DNA from: FEN-1219 sp039933105
GTDB lineage: Bacteria; Pseudomonadota; Gammaproteobacteria; Steroidobacterales; Rariloculaceae
Reading direction: 5' to 3'
NCBI GenBank assembly: GCA_039933105.1
Contig: JBDTOT010000007.1
Location: 55,867 to 119,866, forward strand
DNA: 64,000 nucleotides
Below, piece by piece: positions 44,530 to 53,401 of the stretch. A program made the translations under genes and the position numbers. Under the pieces are notes generated by a model, which had not been told where the DNA came from, did not search any database, and saw only the letters and a program-made list of their open reading frames with translations. How positions within the stretch are numbered: position 1 is the stretch's first letter; the number at the start of each line of letters is the position of its first letter.

Positions 44530-44612
44530 GCCCGTCGCATTGGCAAACCTACCGCGAGGTGGGGACGCAAAGCCTCCGGTCCGAATAGTCGGATAGCGGG
44601 GCTGCCGGCGTA
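44530..44612 (+). promoter_or_regulatory. Cyclic di-GMP-I (GEMM-I) riboswitch
   Basis: The leader carries TTGGCAAACC, a P2 hairpin (ACCTACCGCGAGGT), GGGGACGCAAAGCCTCCGG, and GGATAGCGGGGCTGCCGG. This is the hallmark layout of the GEMM-I aptamer and aligns closely with the Vibrio Vc2 element. Its 3' end lies 120 bases before the ATG of the PEP-CTERM gene on the same strand. A 6-bp hairpin (44702-44716 area, ACGCAC-GGC-GTGCGT) ahead of the RBS could be part of the expression platform. Confidence 0.92.
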
Positions 44613-44732
44613 AGGTCACGCTGTCATCAGAGACCTGTCGCCGTCACTCCCCGTTTCGCTGTGCGTCGTCCTGTGCGAGCTACTTGTTTAGGAAACCATA
44701 CGCACGGCGTGCGTTCTTTAGGGGAGCTGCAA

Positions 44733-45284
44733 ATGGCACAGGGAAATGTCGCGAAATCTTTGAAGATCTGGTGTGCGGCCGTGGCGCTTTGCTGCGCTGC
44801 GAGCTTGGCGAATGCGAAGACCATCGAGCTCGGCGATCTGCACGCCGGCGGAAGCTACAGCTTCACCGATGTGGTGACGTTCGGTGAGTCCTTCACCGAC
44901 TACGTGGGCTTCAACCTCGATAGCGCGTCGCAGGTGACGTCGTTCATCAAGTCATTCGACATGTCGCTCTTTTCGTTCGATCTGCTCGGCGTCGACAACT
45001 TCTCGGCGAGCTTGCAGCGCCTCGGGACGGGTGGATTCCAGAGCGTGGAGTCGTTCACGGGTAGCCCGATCTCGTTCGACGATCTGCTGGGCGCCGGTCA
45101 GTATCGGATCGCGCTCAACGGTGTCGGCAGCGGACTCTTCGGCGGCTTGTTCAGGGGTTCGCTGCAGGTGGCTGCCGTTCCCGAAGCGGACGTGTGGGTG
45201 ATGCTGCTCGTCGGCTTCCTCGCCGTGGTCCACCAGGTGCGCCGCAAACAGCGCGTGCTCGAAGAACAGCCCCTCGCGGCTTAA
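44733..45284 (+). CDS. PEP-CTERM (FxDxF family) exosortase-sorted protein
   Basis: The 183-aa protein has a signal peptide (1-28) and a mature region with FTDYVGF at 54-60 (the FxDxF family signature). The C-terminal sorting signal runs from V-P-E-A-D (149-153) through a membrane helix (154-167) to basic RRKQR (170-174). It should be cut and anchored by the exosortase B encoded 6 kb downstream. GGGGAGCTGCAA precedes the ATG. Its mRNA leader is a c-di-GMP-I riboswitch, and the gene lies directly before the exopolysaccharide operon. Confidence 0.85.
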   Translation: MAQGNVAKSLKIWCAAVALCCAASLANAKTIELGDLHAGGSYSFTDVVTFGESFTDYVGFNLDSASQVTSFIKSFDMSLFSFDLLGVDNFSASLQRLGTGGFQSVESFTGSPISFDDLLGAGQYRIALNGVGSGLFGGLFRGSLQVAAVPEADVWVMLLVGFLAVVHQVRRKQRVLEEQPLAA

Positions 45285-45314
45285 CTTCGTTTTTCCGGTA
45301 GTCCTCCGAGACTC

Positions 45315-45349
45315 GATCCGCGCCCGCCTCAGCGGGGGCGGCGCGGATC
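45315..45349 (+). terminator. Hairpin between the PEP-CTERM gene and the exopolysaccharide operon
   Basis: A 13-bp G/C stem with a single bulge (45315-45328 with 45337-45349) is followed by CCCTTT. The ATG of the sugar transferase follows 22 bases on, so there is little space for a separate promoter after it. It likely thins the read-through transcript. Confidence 0.6.
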
Positions 45350-45370
45350 CCTTTCGGAATCAAATTGCCT

Positions 45371-46807
45371 ATGAACAGCGTAACGATCGCGAGACTGCGC
45401 GAGCCGGAGGGCGTCCGTCGCGGCGTGACTCGGTGGGACCCGTCATCGGTCTTCCTGCTGAAGTCACTGCTGTATCCGACGGTGGCCACGGCTTCCCTGG
45501 CGCTCGCGCTGTGGGTGTGCCGCGTGCCGTTTCGCCACGGGTACTTCCTGCTCGCGGTGCTCGCGTTCCTCGCGACGTCGGAGGTGCTCGACACGGCGCC
45601 GCTGCTGTATCGCGCGTCGCGGTCGGCGTTGCACGGTGGGCTCGTGACGATCACGGTGCAGTGGCTGACCGTCGTCGGCTTCATCTGGGCCTTAATCGTC
45701 CTGTCCGACCTCGCCGACCATTTCGACGAGCGAGTGCTGCTCGCCTGGGCGGGCGCGACGCCGTTTGCGTTGTGGCTGAGCCGGCTCGGTACGCAGCTCG
45801 TGTTCCAGTCTATCGGCGCGCCACGCCTGCTGCGGAGCAAGGCCGTGATCATCGGCCGCAACGAGCTGGGTTCGCTGCTCGAGCAGAAGCTTCGCGACGA
45901 CCCGTCGCTACGCATCGAACCGCTGGGCTTCTTCGACGACGCGCCGACACCCGGATCCAGCGCGGAGCACGGAACCGTGCTCGGCGAGCCAGCCCATCTA
46001 CCGCAGTTCATCGTCAAGAACGAGGTGCGGATCGTCTACATCACATGGCCAATGACGCGCGAGTCCCGCATCGTCGATCTGCTGGAGTCGCTGCGTGATT
46101 CCACCGTATCGATCTACTTCGTTCCCGACGTATCCGTGGCGAGCCTGATCCAGGGCCGCGTCGATCTCGTCAACGGCATTCCGGTCGTCGGTGTGTGCGA
46201 GTCGCCGTTCTTCGGCATTCGTGGACTGACCAAACGGCTGTGCGACATCGTGATCGCGAGCGTGGCGCTCGTGCTCGCATCACCGCTCATGTTGCTCGCC
46301 GCGTTGGGCGTGCTGCTCACGACGCCTGGCGGCGTAATCTTCGTGCAGCGACGTTACGGCCTCGATGGCCGCGAGATTCTGGTCTACAAGTTTCGCTCGA
46401 TGACCGTCTCCGAGGACGGTGATCACACGTACACGCAGGTGATCCAGGGCGACACTCGCGTCACGCGTTTCGGCGCCCTGATCCGCAAGACGTCGATCGA
46501 CGAGCTGCCGCAGCTATTCAACGTGCTCGAAGGCAGCATGAGTCTCGTCGGCCCGCGGCCTCATGCGATCGCCGTCAACGAGCAGTATCGACGCCTGATC
46601 TCCGGCTACATGGTGCGGCACAAAGTGAAGCCGGGCATCACGGGCTGGGCACAGGTCAATGGCGCGCGCGGCGGCGACGATCTGCCGAGCATGCAGCGCC
46701 GCGTCGATCTCGACCTCGAATATCTGCGTAGCTGGTCGCTCGGACTAGACGTCGCGATTCTGTTGCGCACGGCAATGCTCATGTTCGGTGATCGGCGCGC
46801 TTACTGA
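45371..46807 (+). CDS. epsB: Undecaprenyl-phosphate glucose phosphotransferase (polyisoprenyl-P hexose-1-P transferase)
   Basis: The 478-aa initiating sugar-phosphate transferase has about five membrane segments (30-130), a central Rossmann-like domain (AVIIGRNELGSLLEQKL) and the catalytic C-terminal domain with YKFRSM, RKTSIDELPQLFNVL and MSLVGPRPH motifs. It loads the first sugar onto the lipid carrier. The ATG at 45371 is chosen over TTG 45365. It is the first gene of the operon and lies 22 bases after the terminator hairpin. Confidence 0.9.
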   Translation: MNSVTIARLREPEGVRRGVTRWDPSSVFLLKSLLYPTVATASLALALWVCRVPFRHGYFLLAVLAFLATSEVLDTAPLLYRASRSALHGGLVTITVQWLTVVGFIWALIVLSDLADHFDERVLLAWAGATPFALWLSRLGTQLVFQSIGAPRLLRSKAVIIGRNELGSLLEQKLRDDPSLRIEPLGFFDDAPTPGSSAEHGTVLGEPAHLPQFIVKNEVRIVYITWPMTRESRIVDLLESLRDSTVSIYFVPDVSVASLIQGRVDLVNGIPVVGVCESPFFGIRGLTKRLCDIVIASVALVLASPLMLLAALGVLLTTPGGVIFVQRRYGLDGREILVYKFRSMTVSEDGDHTYTQVIQGDTRVTRFGALIRKTSIDELPQLFNVLEGSMSLVGPRPHAIAVNEQYRRLISGYMVRHKVKPGITGWAQVNGARGGDDLPSMQRRVDLDLEYLRSWSLGLDVAILLRTAMLMFGDRRAY

Positions 46808-46824
46808 TCGAAGGAGATTTTTCG

Positions 46825-47730
46825 ATGCGAAGATTCAAGAATACGATTCGAGTTACGTCGCTGACGATTGTAGTGGCGGCTTCCGCGTGCTCCGGCAAAG
46901 GCGGCGGCGACAAATCCCAGGTCGTGGCGCGCGTGAACGGCGCCGAGATCACCGTGTCGCAGCTGCGCACGGCGTTGCTCGCCAAGGGCGAAGGTCAACC
47001 GACGCCGCAGACGACACAGCAGTCGCTCGACGGGCTCGTTAACGAGCAGCTACTGGTCGACGCGGCGCTCGCGAACAAGCTCGATCGCGATCCAACAGTG
47101 GTGCAGGCGCTCGAAGCCGCCCGGCGCCAGCTGTTAGCGCGGGCCTACATGGAACGCACAGTGTTTCCGAAGCAGGAAATTTCGGCTGTAGAGCAGGCGG
47201 CCTACTACAAGGGCAATTCGGCGTTGTTCGCACACCGGCGCGTGTACCAGCTCGCGGCGTTCACGACGCCGATGCCGCAAGTGCCTGCGGCGGTGGTGGC
47301 GGATCTCGCGAAAGCAACCACACCTGACGCTATTGCCGAGGTGTTGGGCGCGCATCAGATTGCCTTCGAGACGCAAAACCTGACTCGCGCCGCAGAGCAG
47401 TTGCCGCTCGAGCAACTTCCGCAGTTTGCGGCGGCGGGCACTGGCGATGTGGTCATCACGCAGCAGCGCGGGCGCAGCACGTTGACGCTGATCACGGGCG
47501 TGCAAGATGCGCCGCTCGGCTTCGAAAGCGCGCAGCCGATCATCCAGCAGTACCTCGAGAACCTGCGCAACGCCAAGGCGCTCGATTCGCATCTGAAGCA
47601 GGTGCGCGCGTCAGCCACCATCAGTCAGTCCGATCCAGGCCTCGTCGCCGCCGCGAGTGTGCCCGCACCCGCGCCCGAGGCGCGCGTGCAGCAGAGCGCG
47701 CTCGATCACGGCGCGGCGGTCCTGAATTGA
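46825..47730 (+). CDS. epsD: EpsD family peptidyl-prolyl cis-trans isomerase
   Basis: The 301-aa lipoprotein-like protein starts with a lipobox (ASAC near residue 22) and shows the SurA/parvulin N-terminal helical region (VARVNGAEITVSQLRTALL, LVNEQLLVDAALANKL) of the EPS-linked EpsD family. It is a periplasmic folding factor for the export machinery. AAGGAG lies before the ATG. Codes in a tightly spaced array (11-12 bases to epsE). Confidence 0.85.
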   Translation: MRRFKNTIRVTSLTIVVAASACSGKGGGDKSQVVARVNGAEITVSQLRTALLAKGEGQPTPQTTQQSLDGLVNEQLLVDAALANKLDRDPTVVQALEAARRQLLARAYMERTVFPKQEISAVEQAAYYKGNSALFAHRRVYQLAAFTTPMPQVPAAVVADLAKATTPDAIAEVLGAHQIAFETQNLTRAAEQLPLEQLPQFAAAGTGDVVITQQRGRSTLTLITGVQDAPLGFESAQPIIQQYLENLRNAKALDSHLKQVRASATISQSDPGLVAAASVPAPAPEARVQQSALDHGAAVLN

Positions 47731-47740
47731 GGCCGCAACC

Positions 47741-48547
47741 ATGAAACGCAGAGTGAGTCGCTTGTCGTGTGGCGTGTCGCAGTGGCTCGTGACACTCGCG
47801 CTCTTGGCCGGGCTCGGCGCTCGCGCAGAGGCGCCCGACTACGTGCTCGGCATCGGCGATCGTGTACGCGTCAGCGTATTCGGCTACCCCGACATGACGG
47901 CGGATGTGCGCGTCGACGAGATCGGCACCATCCGCTACGCCCTGGTCGGTTCTTTGGCGGTGACCGGGCACTCGACACGCGAGGTCGAAGCCACGCTGGC
48001 CCAGCGTCTCGCGGACGGCGGGTTCATTCGCAATCCGCAGGTGTCGGTCCTCATCACGGAGTACCTGAGCCGCAAGGTCGCGGTCATGGGCGAGGTGTCG
48101 AAGCCCGGGCAATACGCGCTGACGCAGCGCAGCAAGGTGCTCGATCTGCTCGCGGAGGCCGGCGGCGTCGTCACCGGAATGGCGTCCGACTCCGCGACGT
48201 TGCTGCGTGCCGACGGCAGCAAGATGGACATCGATCTGTTTCGGTTGTTCAAGGGCGACGCGGTGGAAAACGTCGTGATCGAGCCAGGCGATACGTTGTA
48301 CGTGGCGCGCGCCCCGCAGTTCTACGTGTATGGCGAAGTCCAGCGGCCCGGCACCTATCGCCTCGAGCGACGCATGACCGTGTCACAGGCGATATCGGCC
48401 GGCGGCGGCCTGACGCCGCGCGGCACGGAGCGCCGCGCGACCGTGAAGCGCCGCGACACTGATGGCGAAGAAGCCGTGCTGGGCGTGCGCGGCTCCGACA
48501 CGCTTCAAGCGGACGACGTGTTGCAGATCAAAGAGAGCTTGTTCTGA
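47741..48547 (+). CDS. epsE: Polysaccharide export protein EpsE (Wza family)
   Basis: The 268-aa protein has a signal peptide (cleavage near ARAE), the polysaccharide-export domain (YVLGIGDRVRVSVFGYPDMT, at about 34-53) and SLBB-type repeats (VAVMGEVSKPGQYAL, FYVYGEVQRPGTYRL). It forms the periplasmic/outer-membrane channel for polymer export. It ends just before the chain-length protein. Confidence 0.92.
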   Translation: MKRRVSRLSCGVSQWLVTLALLAGLGARAEAPDYVLGIGDRVRVSVFGYPDMTADVRVDEIGTIRYALVGSLAVTGHSTREVEATLAQRLADGGFIRNPQVSVLITEYLSRKVAVMGEVSKPGQYALTQRSKVLDLLAEAGGVVTGMASDSATLLRADGSKMDIDLFRLFKGDAVENVVIEPGDTLYVARAPQFYVYGEVQRPGTYRLERRMTVSQAISAGGGLTPRGTERRATVKRRDTDGEEAVLGVRGSDTLQADDVLQIKESLF

Positions 48548-48548
48548 T

Positions 48549-49910
48549 ATGACACCGAGACAAATCCTGATGATCCTGCGCGCGAGGCTGTGGCTCGTGC
48601 TTGGCGTGTTGTTCGCGGTCGTGGCGGTTGCCGGCACGCTCAGCTTCGTGTTGCCCAAGCGCTATGTGGCGACGGTTTCGCTCGTCGTCGATAGCAAGGC
48701 CGCGGACCCGTTGACCGGCGCGCTGCTGCCTTTGCAGATGCTGCCGGGCTATCTCGCTACGCAGCTGGACATCATCGAAAGTCATGCCGTCGCGCTCAAG
48801 GTCGTCGACCGGCTGAAGCTTGCGGAACTGCCGTCGATCGGCGAGGAGTTTCGCGCCGACACGGGCGGCGCCGGAGCCATCCGCGACTGGCTGGCCGACA
48901 AGCTGGTGCTGCAGCTCGATGTCCGTCCGTCGCGAGAGAGCAGCGTGATCGGCATTGCGTACAGCAGCAGCGACCCGCAGGTAGCCGCGGAGATGGCGAA
49001 CGCCTTCGGCGATGCCTACGTGCAGATGACCCTCGAGCTCAAGGTCGATCCGGCGCGCCGCCAGGCGGGTTGGTTCGAAGAGCAGGTCGGGGAAGTTCGC
49101 AAGGGGTTCGAGCAGACGCAGCAACGTCTGTCGAACTACCAGACCGAGCACGAGATCGTCGTCAGCGAGGTCGACCGAATCGATCTCGAGAATGCGCGGC
49201 TTGCCGAGTTGTCGAGCCAGCTGATCGGGGCACAGACGGCGATGTACGCGGCTGGCACTCGGCAGAAGCAAATGGGTGACGCCGTGCACCGTGATCGCAT
49301 GGACGAGCAGCCCGACATTCTCGGCAATGCGCTCGTGCAGAGCTTGAAAGCCGAGCTCGTGCGCGCCGAAGGCAAGCTGGCCGATTTCAGCAGCCGCTAC
49401 GGCACCAACCATCCGCTGTACGTCAGCGCGGTGGCGGAACGCGATTCACTGCGTGAGACGCTCGCGGCCGAGCTCGTGACAGCGCGTGGCGGCGTCGATC
49501 AAGTGGCGCAGATCGCGAACCGCCAGGTTGCCGCGCTGCAGGATGCAGTGGAGCGGCAGAAGTCGCGCGTGCTCGAGCTGAACCAGCAGCGCGACACGCT
49601 GGCGGTGCTCACGCGCGACGTCGACAGCGCGCGCGCCGCCTACGACGCGGCCATGCAACGCAAGGCACACGTGCGGCTCGAAAGCGAGGTGAACCTGACA
49701 GACATCGCCGTGCTCAACCCGGCGGTGCCGCCGCTCCTACCCGCGTTTCCGCTGTTGAAGCTGAATCTGGCGCTGGCCTGCGTGCTCGGCAGCCTGCTCG
49801 GTGTCGGCACGGCGTTACTCGCCGAGATCGCCGACCGGCGCCTGCGGATGCGCTCCGATCTCACGGATCTCGCCGGTGTGCCCCTGCTCGCCGTACTCCG
49901 TGCCGCATAA
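48549..49910 (+). CDS. epsF: Chain-length determinant protein EpsF (Wzc-like membrane domain)
   Basis: The 453-aa protein has two membrane segments at the ends (LWLVLGVLFAVVAVAGTLSFVLP; LLKLNLALACVLGSLLGVG) around a long periplasmic coiled coil (about 190-390) with a conserved VAATVSLVVDSK-like N-terminus (YVATVSLVVDSKAADPL). It sets polymer length and partners the cytoplasmic EpsG. The ATG at 48549 follows the epsE stop by one base; an upstream frame inside epsE is not needed. Confidence 0.9.
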   Translation: MTPRQILMILRARLWLVLGVLFAVVAVAGTLSFVLPKRYVATVSLVVDSKAADPLTGALLPLQMLPGYLATQLDIIESHAVALKVVDRLKLAELPSIGEEFRADTGGAGAIRDWLADKLVLQLDVRPSRESSVIGIAYSSSDPQVAAEMANAFGDAYVQMTLELKVDPARRQAGWFEEQVGEVRKGFEQTQQRLSNYQTEHEIVVSEVDRIDLENARLAELSSQLIGAQTAMYAAGTRQKQMGDAVHRDRMDEQPDILGNALVQSLKAELVRAEGKLADFSSRYGTNHPLYVSAVAERDSLRETLAAELVTARGGVDQVAQIANRQVAALQDAVERQKSRVLELNQQRDTLAVLTRDVDSARAAYDAAMQRKAHVRLESEVNLTDIAVLNPAVPPLLPAFPLLKLNLALACVLGSLLGVGTALLAEIADRRLRMRSDLTDLAGVPLLAVLRAA

Positions 49911-49922
49911 AGAGGAAGAGCG

Positions 49923-50636
49923 ATGAACGCCATTGTCCAAACGACGGAACCCCTGCCGCGAGCCCCGCGGCCCGCGCCGCGCCCCATGGGCCATGTCACG
50001 TCGAGCGCCGCGGTGTTGAGCCGCACGCTGGTGGCCGCGCTCGACCCTGCCGGCGCCAGCGCCGAGGCGTTGCGAGAGCTGCGGTCGCAACTGATCCTGC
50101 GTTGGTTCGGCGACAAACGTACGTTGGCAGTGCTCGGCGCGCGAGCGGAGGACGACGCGGACACTGTGGCCGCGAACCTCGCCATCGCCATGGCGCAGCT
50201 CGGCGAGCCGACACTCGTCATCGACGCGAATTTGCGCGCGCCTCGCCAGCACGAGCTGTTTGGGCTCAAACCTGCTTTCGGGTTGTCCGACCTGCTGCGC
50301 AATCGCGACGTTTCTGACGAGGCGATCCTGCCGGTCCAGGCCATCGATAATCTGCACGTGCTGTGCGCCGGCGCGGTGCCTGCGAACCCGCAGGAACTCG
50401 TGAGCCGCACGCCGTTCATGTATTTGATGAAGACGCTGCCGGAACGGTTCAGGGCGATCATCGTCGCGACGCCGCCCGCACTCGCTTGCGCAGATGCGCA
50501 GATCATCGCGGCGCGCACGCAGGGCTGCATTCTGATCACGCGCCGGCACCAGACGCGCGTTGCGGAGATCGAAGAGATCAAGGGGAGGCTGCAATCGGGG
50601 CGGGCCACGCTCGTCGGCGGAGTCATTAGGGAATGA
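49923..50636 (+). CDS. epsG: EpsG family P-loop protein with a degenerate Walker A motif
   Basis: The 237-aa protein is the cytoplasmic partner of EpsF and resembles the BY-kinase/EpsG fold: LRSQLILRW (54-62), VAANLAIAMAQLGEPTLVIDANLR (Walker A' at 98-105) and IIVATPP (179-185, Walker B position). The usual Walker A GxxGxGKS/GEGRS is replaced by GARAEDDADTV (72-82), and the Walker B Asp is alanine (A182). No C-terminal tyrosine cluster is present. It is probably a non-catalytic partner. It overlaps exosortase B by four bases. Confidence 0.8.
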   Translation: MNAIVQTTEPLPRAPRPAPRPMGHVTSSAAVLSRTLVAALDPAGASAEALRELRSQLILRWFGDKRTLAVLGARAEDDADTVAANLAIAMAQLGEPTLVIDANLRAPRQHELFGLKPAFGLSDLLRNRDVSDEAILPVQAIDNLHVLCAGAVPANPQELVSRTPFMYLMKTLPERFRAIIVATPPALACADAQIIAARTQGCILITRRHQTRVAEIEEIKGRLQSGRATLVGGVIRE

Positions 50637-51526
50637 CGGTGGGCTCGACAATAGTGCTGCCGGGTGGGCTCGCGACGGCACGCGGGAGCGGCGCGATGTG
50701 GTGGCCTGTCGTTGCGGGCCTGCTCGTGCTGTACCTGCCCACCTATCTCGATCTCGACGCGGTGTATTGGGCGCGCGAAAACGGCGCGCCGGGCATCGTC
50801 GTGGTCGCGATCTGGCTGTGGCTGGTGTGGCGCGCACGCGCTGCTCTGCAGACGCAGCGGCGTACGCGTGCCGGCTCCGTCGCCGGTTGGTTGGCGATCG
50901 TCACGGGCGCCGCGCTGTATGCGCTCGGGCGTTCGCAGCAGCTGTTCCAGCTCGAAGTCGGCTCGCAGCTGCTGATCGTGCCCGGCATCGTGCTCGTGCT
51001 GTTGGGACCGGCGGCGACACGTCGGCTCTGGTTCGTGTGGGCGTTTCTGGCGTTTACCGTGCCGCTGCCGGGATCGCTGATCGATTCGTTGCTGGTACCG
51101 CTGAAGGAGTTTGTCGCGGCGGCCGTCACGGACGTGCTGTTCTTCGCGGGTTTGCCGATCGCGCGGGACGGCGTCGTGATCTATGTGGGGCCGTATCAGC
51201 TCTTCATTGCGGATGCGTGTTCCGGTCTGAATCAACTCGTGGCGCTCGCGGCGATCGGCGTGCTGTACGTGCACGTGGCGGCGCACAAAGCTCGCATGCA
51301 CAGCGTGCTGCTGCTCGCGTCCATCGTTCCTGTGGCGACGATTGCGAATGTGCTTCGAGTCACGACGCTCGTGCTCGCCACGTACTTCGGCGGCGACGCA
51401 CTCGGCAGGCAGCTGCACGACTACGTCTCGTACGCGGAGATCGCCGTCGCGTTCGGCACATTCTTCGTGCTCGACCACGCGCTGACCGCGTGGCGCCGGC
51501 TCCGACTCCGACGGAGCGCCGCGTGA
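50633..51526 (+). CDS. xrtB: Exosortase B (XrtB, EpsH)
   Basis: The 297-aa transpeptidase-like membrane protein has eight or so helices and the exosortase catalytic triad C196 (DACSGLNQL), R242 (NVLRVTTL) and H262 (QLHDYVS). It would cut and anchor PEP-CTERM substrates. The XrtB type is the one embedded in EPS operons. It overlaps epsG by four bases (ATGA) and epsI by GTGA. Confidence 0.94.
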   Translation: MTVGSTIVLPGGLATARGSGAMWWPVVAGLLVLYLPTYLDLDAVYWARENGAPGIVVVAIWLWLVWRARAALQTQRRTRAGSVAGWLAIVTGAALYALGRSQQLFQLEVGSQLLIVPGIVLVLLGPAATRRLWFVWAFLAFTVPLPGSLIDSLLVPLKEFVAAAVTDVLFFAGLPIARDGVVIYVGPYQLFIADACSGLNQLVALAAIGVLYVHVAAHKARMHSVLLLASIVPVATIANVLRVTTLVLATYFGGDALGRQLHDYVSYAEIAVAFGTFFVLDHALTAWRRLRLRRSAA

Positions 51527-52233
51527 CGGCCGGGCTCGTGAGAGGGCTCGCAGTGCTCGCGCTGCTCGCGACCGCCTCCTACTCGGCGGCGCTGCTGACG
51601 CCGCGGCGTGAGCTTGGTCTCGACACGCCGCGCCTCGTCGCACTGATTCCGGAGCGGTTCGGCAGCTGGGCCGCCGAGCCCACGACCGTGCTGCCCGTGC
51701 TCCTAGTGCCGGACGTGCTGGCCGATGCGGAAGCTTCACAGACCGAGAGCTACGACGACGTGCTGATGCGCACCTATCGCCGGACCGACGGTGCGCGCGT
51801 GATGGTGGCGCTCGCTTATGGGCGCCGCCAAACCCAGGAGCTCAAGATTCATCGGCCCGAGCTTTGCTATTACGCGCAAGGATTTGCGGTGAGCGCGCTC
51901 GGGGCGCGGAGCGTGCAGCTCGATTCGGGGCGCACAGTCGAGTCGCGTGCGCTGCTGACGGAGAACCGGTCGCGCACGGAGATCGTGACGTACTGGATCC
52001 GCGTCGGCGAGCGCGTGGCGAACGATGCGTGGGACATCCGCTGGACGATCTTCCGCGATGGGCTCGATGGCCGGGTTCCCGACGGCTTGCTGGTGCGCGC
52101 GTCGTCGCTCACGGAAACGGCCGCGGGAGCAGAGCACGAGCTCGTCTTGCAGCACGAGTTTCTGGCGGATTTGTACGGCGCGTTGCCGGTCGTCACGCAG
52201 CGGTTCCTGGCCGGGCACGAGGTGGTGTTGTGA
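51523..52233 (+). CDS. epsI: EpsI family protein (DUF3485)
   Basis: The 236-aa exosortase-associated protein has an N-terminal membrane anchor (LVRGLAVLALLATASYSAALL) and the DUF3485 domain with IHRPELCYYAQGF near residues 115-125. The GTG start overlaps the exosortase stop. In many EPS loci it is a separate gene or fused to the exosortase. Its role is unknown, probably supporting substrate processing. Confidence 0.9.
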   Translation: MTAGLVRGLAVLALLATASYSAALLTPRRELGLDTPRLVALIPERFGSWAAEPTTVLPVLLVPDVLADAEASQTESYDDVLMRTYRRTDGARVMVALAYGRRQTQELKIHRPELCYYAQGFAVSALGARSVQLDSGRTVESRALLTENRSRTEIVTYWIRVGERVANDAWDIRWTIFRDGLDGRVPDGLLVRASSLTETAAGAEHELVLQHEFLADLYGALPVVTQRFLAGHEVVL

Positions 52234-53396
52234 CCCGCACCCGGCCGCCGCGGCGCTACGCGACAGCGATCGTGTGCACGATGCTCTGCGCATGGAGCGC
52301 CAGCGCGGCGGCTGAAGCGGAGAACGCGGCGTTCATCGTCGGCATCGGCCGTTCGATTCACGATTCCGAGGCGGCGACGAACGCGATGTTCGGGCTCGGT
52401 GTGCGCTCCGTGCGCGTGGACGCGCCGTGGGCCAGCATTGAGATCGCGCGCGGCCGCTACGAGATCCCCGCGTGGCTCGAGACCGCCGTCGACACTGCGC
52501 GCGAACACGGCGTTCAGCCACTGCTGATTCTCGAGTACGGGCACCCGCTGTACGGCACCGACAAGCCGCGCACGGACGCGGCGATCGCCGCGTTCACGGC
52601 GTACGCGGCGTTCGTGGTGAAGCATTTCGCGGGGCGCGTCCGGCTGTTCGACCTGTGGAACGAGTGGGACGCGCACACGGGACGGACGACGCCGGGCAGC
52701 GCCGACGACTACGTCGCGCTCGCGCGCCGCGTGTACCCCGCACTCAAGGCGGCAAGCCCCGACGCTGTCGTGCTGTCCGGGGGCATCACGACCTTCGGGC
52801 TCTCGCAGGGGTGGATGGAGCGGTTCTTTGCGCTCGGCGGCGCGGCGTTCGTCGACGGTCTGTCGCTGCACCCGTACAACTTCGAGCAGCGCACGGCCAA
52901 CACGCCGGAAGTCGCGATAGCTGAGCTCGACCGCATGAACGTGCTTATGGCCAGCGCCGGCCGAATGTTGCCGATCTACGTGACGGAGCTCGGCTACCCC
53001 ACGTATACCGGCCGCGGCGGGGTGAGTCGCGACACCGCGGGCGCCTATCTCGCGCGCTTCATGCTGCTCGCATCGACGCGGCCGTATGTCGCCGGTGTGT
53101 GGTGGTATTGCCTGCGCGATCAAGGCGATGACCCCGCGAACAAGGAGCACAATTTCGGCGTGCTCGATTCCGCGCTGCGCGCGAAGCCGGCGGCGGACGC
53201 GCTTCGCTCCGTGAGTGCGTTGCTCGCCAGCGTCGGGCGCTTCAGCGCGGGCGCCGGGAGCGACAAGCGCGTCTCGGCCGTCGCGAACGGCGCCGAGATT
53301 GCGCTCGCATGGCGCGAGACGGACACGAGCACGCCCACGGTCGCGGAGCTCTCGGTAGCCGCGGCGCGCGCCGCGCAGAGCGGGCAGGCGAGGTAG
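52230..53396 (+). CDS. Exported glycoside hydrolase of the polysaccharide operon
   Basis: The 388-aa protein has a signal peptide (cleavage near SASA) and a TIM-barrel hydrolase domain of the clan GH-A type: the acid/base Glu in LFDLWNEWDAHTG and the nucleophile Glu in YVTELGYPTY. It resembles GH39/GH5-like proteins of polysaccharide operons. It likely trims or degrades the polymer in the periplasm. The GTG start overlaps the epsI stop (GTGA). Confidence 0.78.
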   Translation: MTRTRPPRRYATAIVCTMLCAWSASAAAEAENAAFIVGIGRSIHDSEAATNAMFGLGVRSVRVDAPWASIEIARGRYEIPAWLETAVDTAREHGVQPLLILEYGHPLYGTDKPRTDAAIAAFTAYAAFVVKHFAGRVRLFDLWNEWDAHTGRTTPGSADDYVALARRVYPALKAASPDAVVLSGGITTFGLSQGWMERFFALGGAAFVDGLSLHPYNFEQRTANTPEVAIAELDRMNVLMASAGRMLPIYVTELGYPTYTGRGGVSRDTAGAYLARFMLLASTRPYVAGVWWYCLRDQGDDPANKEHNFGVLDSALRAKPAADALRSVSALLASVGRFSAGAGSDKRVSAVANGAEIALAWRETDTSTPTVAELSVAAARAAQSGQAR

Positions 53397-53401
53397 CGGC
53401 A

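Noticed and set aside
44360..44596. 78-aa frame over the riboswitch
   Set aside because: It has no family pattern, and the RNA element explains the sequence conservation there.
49640..51739. 699-aa frame antisense to the EPS genes
   Set aside because: It runs opposite the clearly coding epsF, epsG and exosortase genes and has the Arg/Ala/Ser-rich make-up of a high-GC shadow frame.
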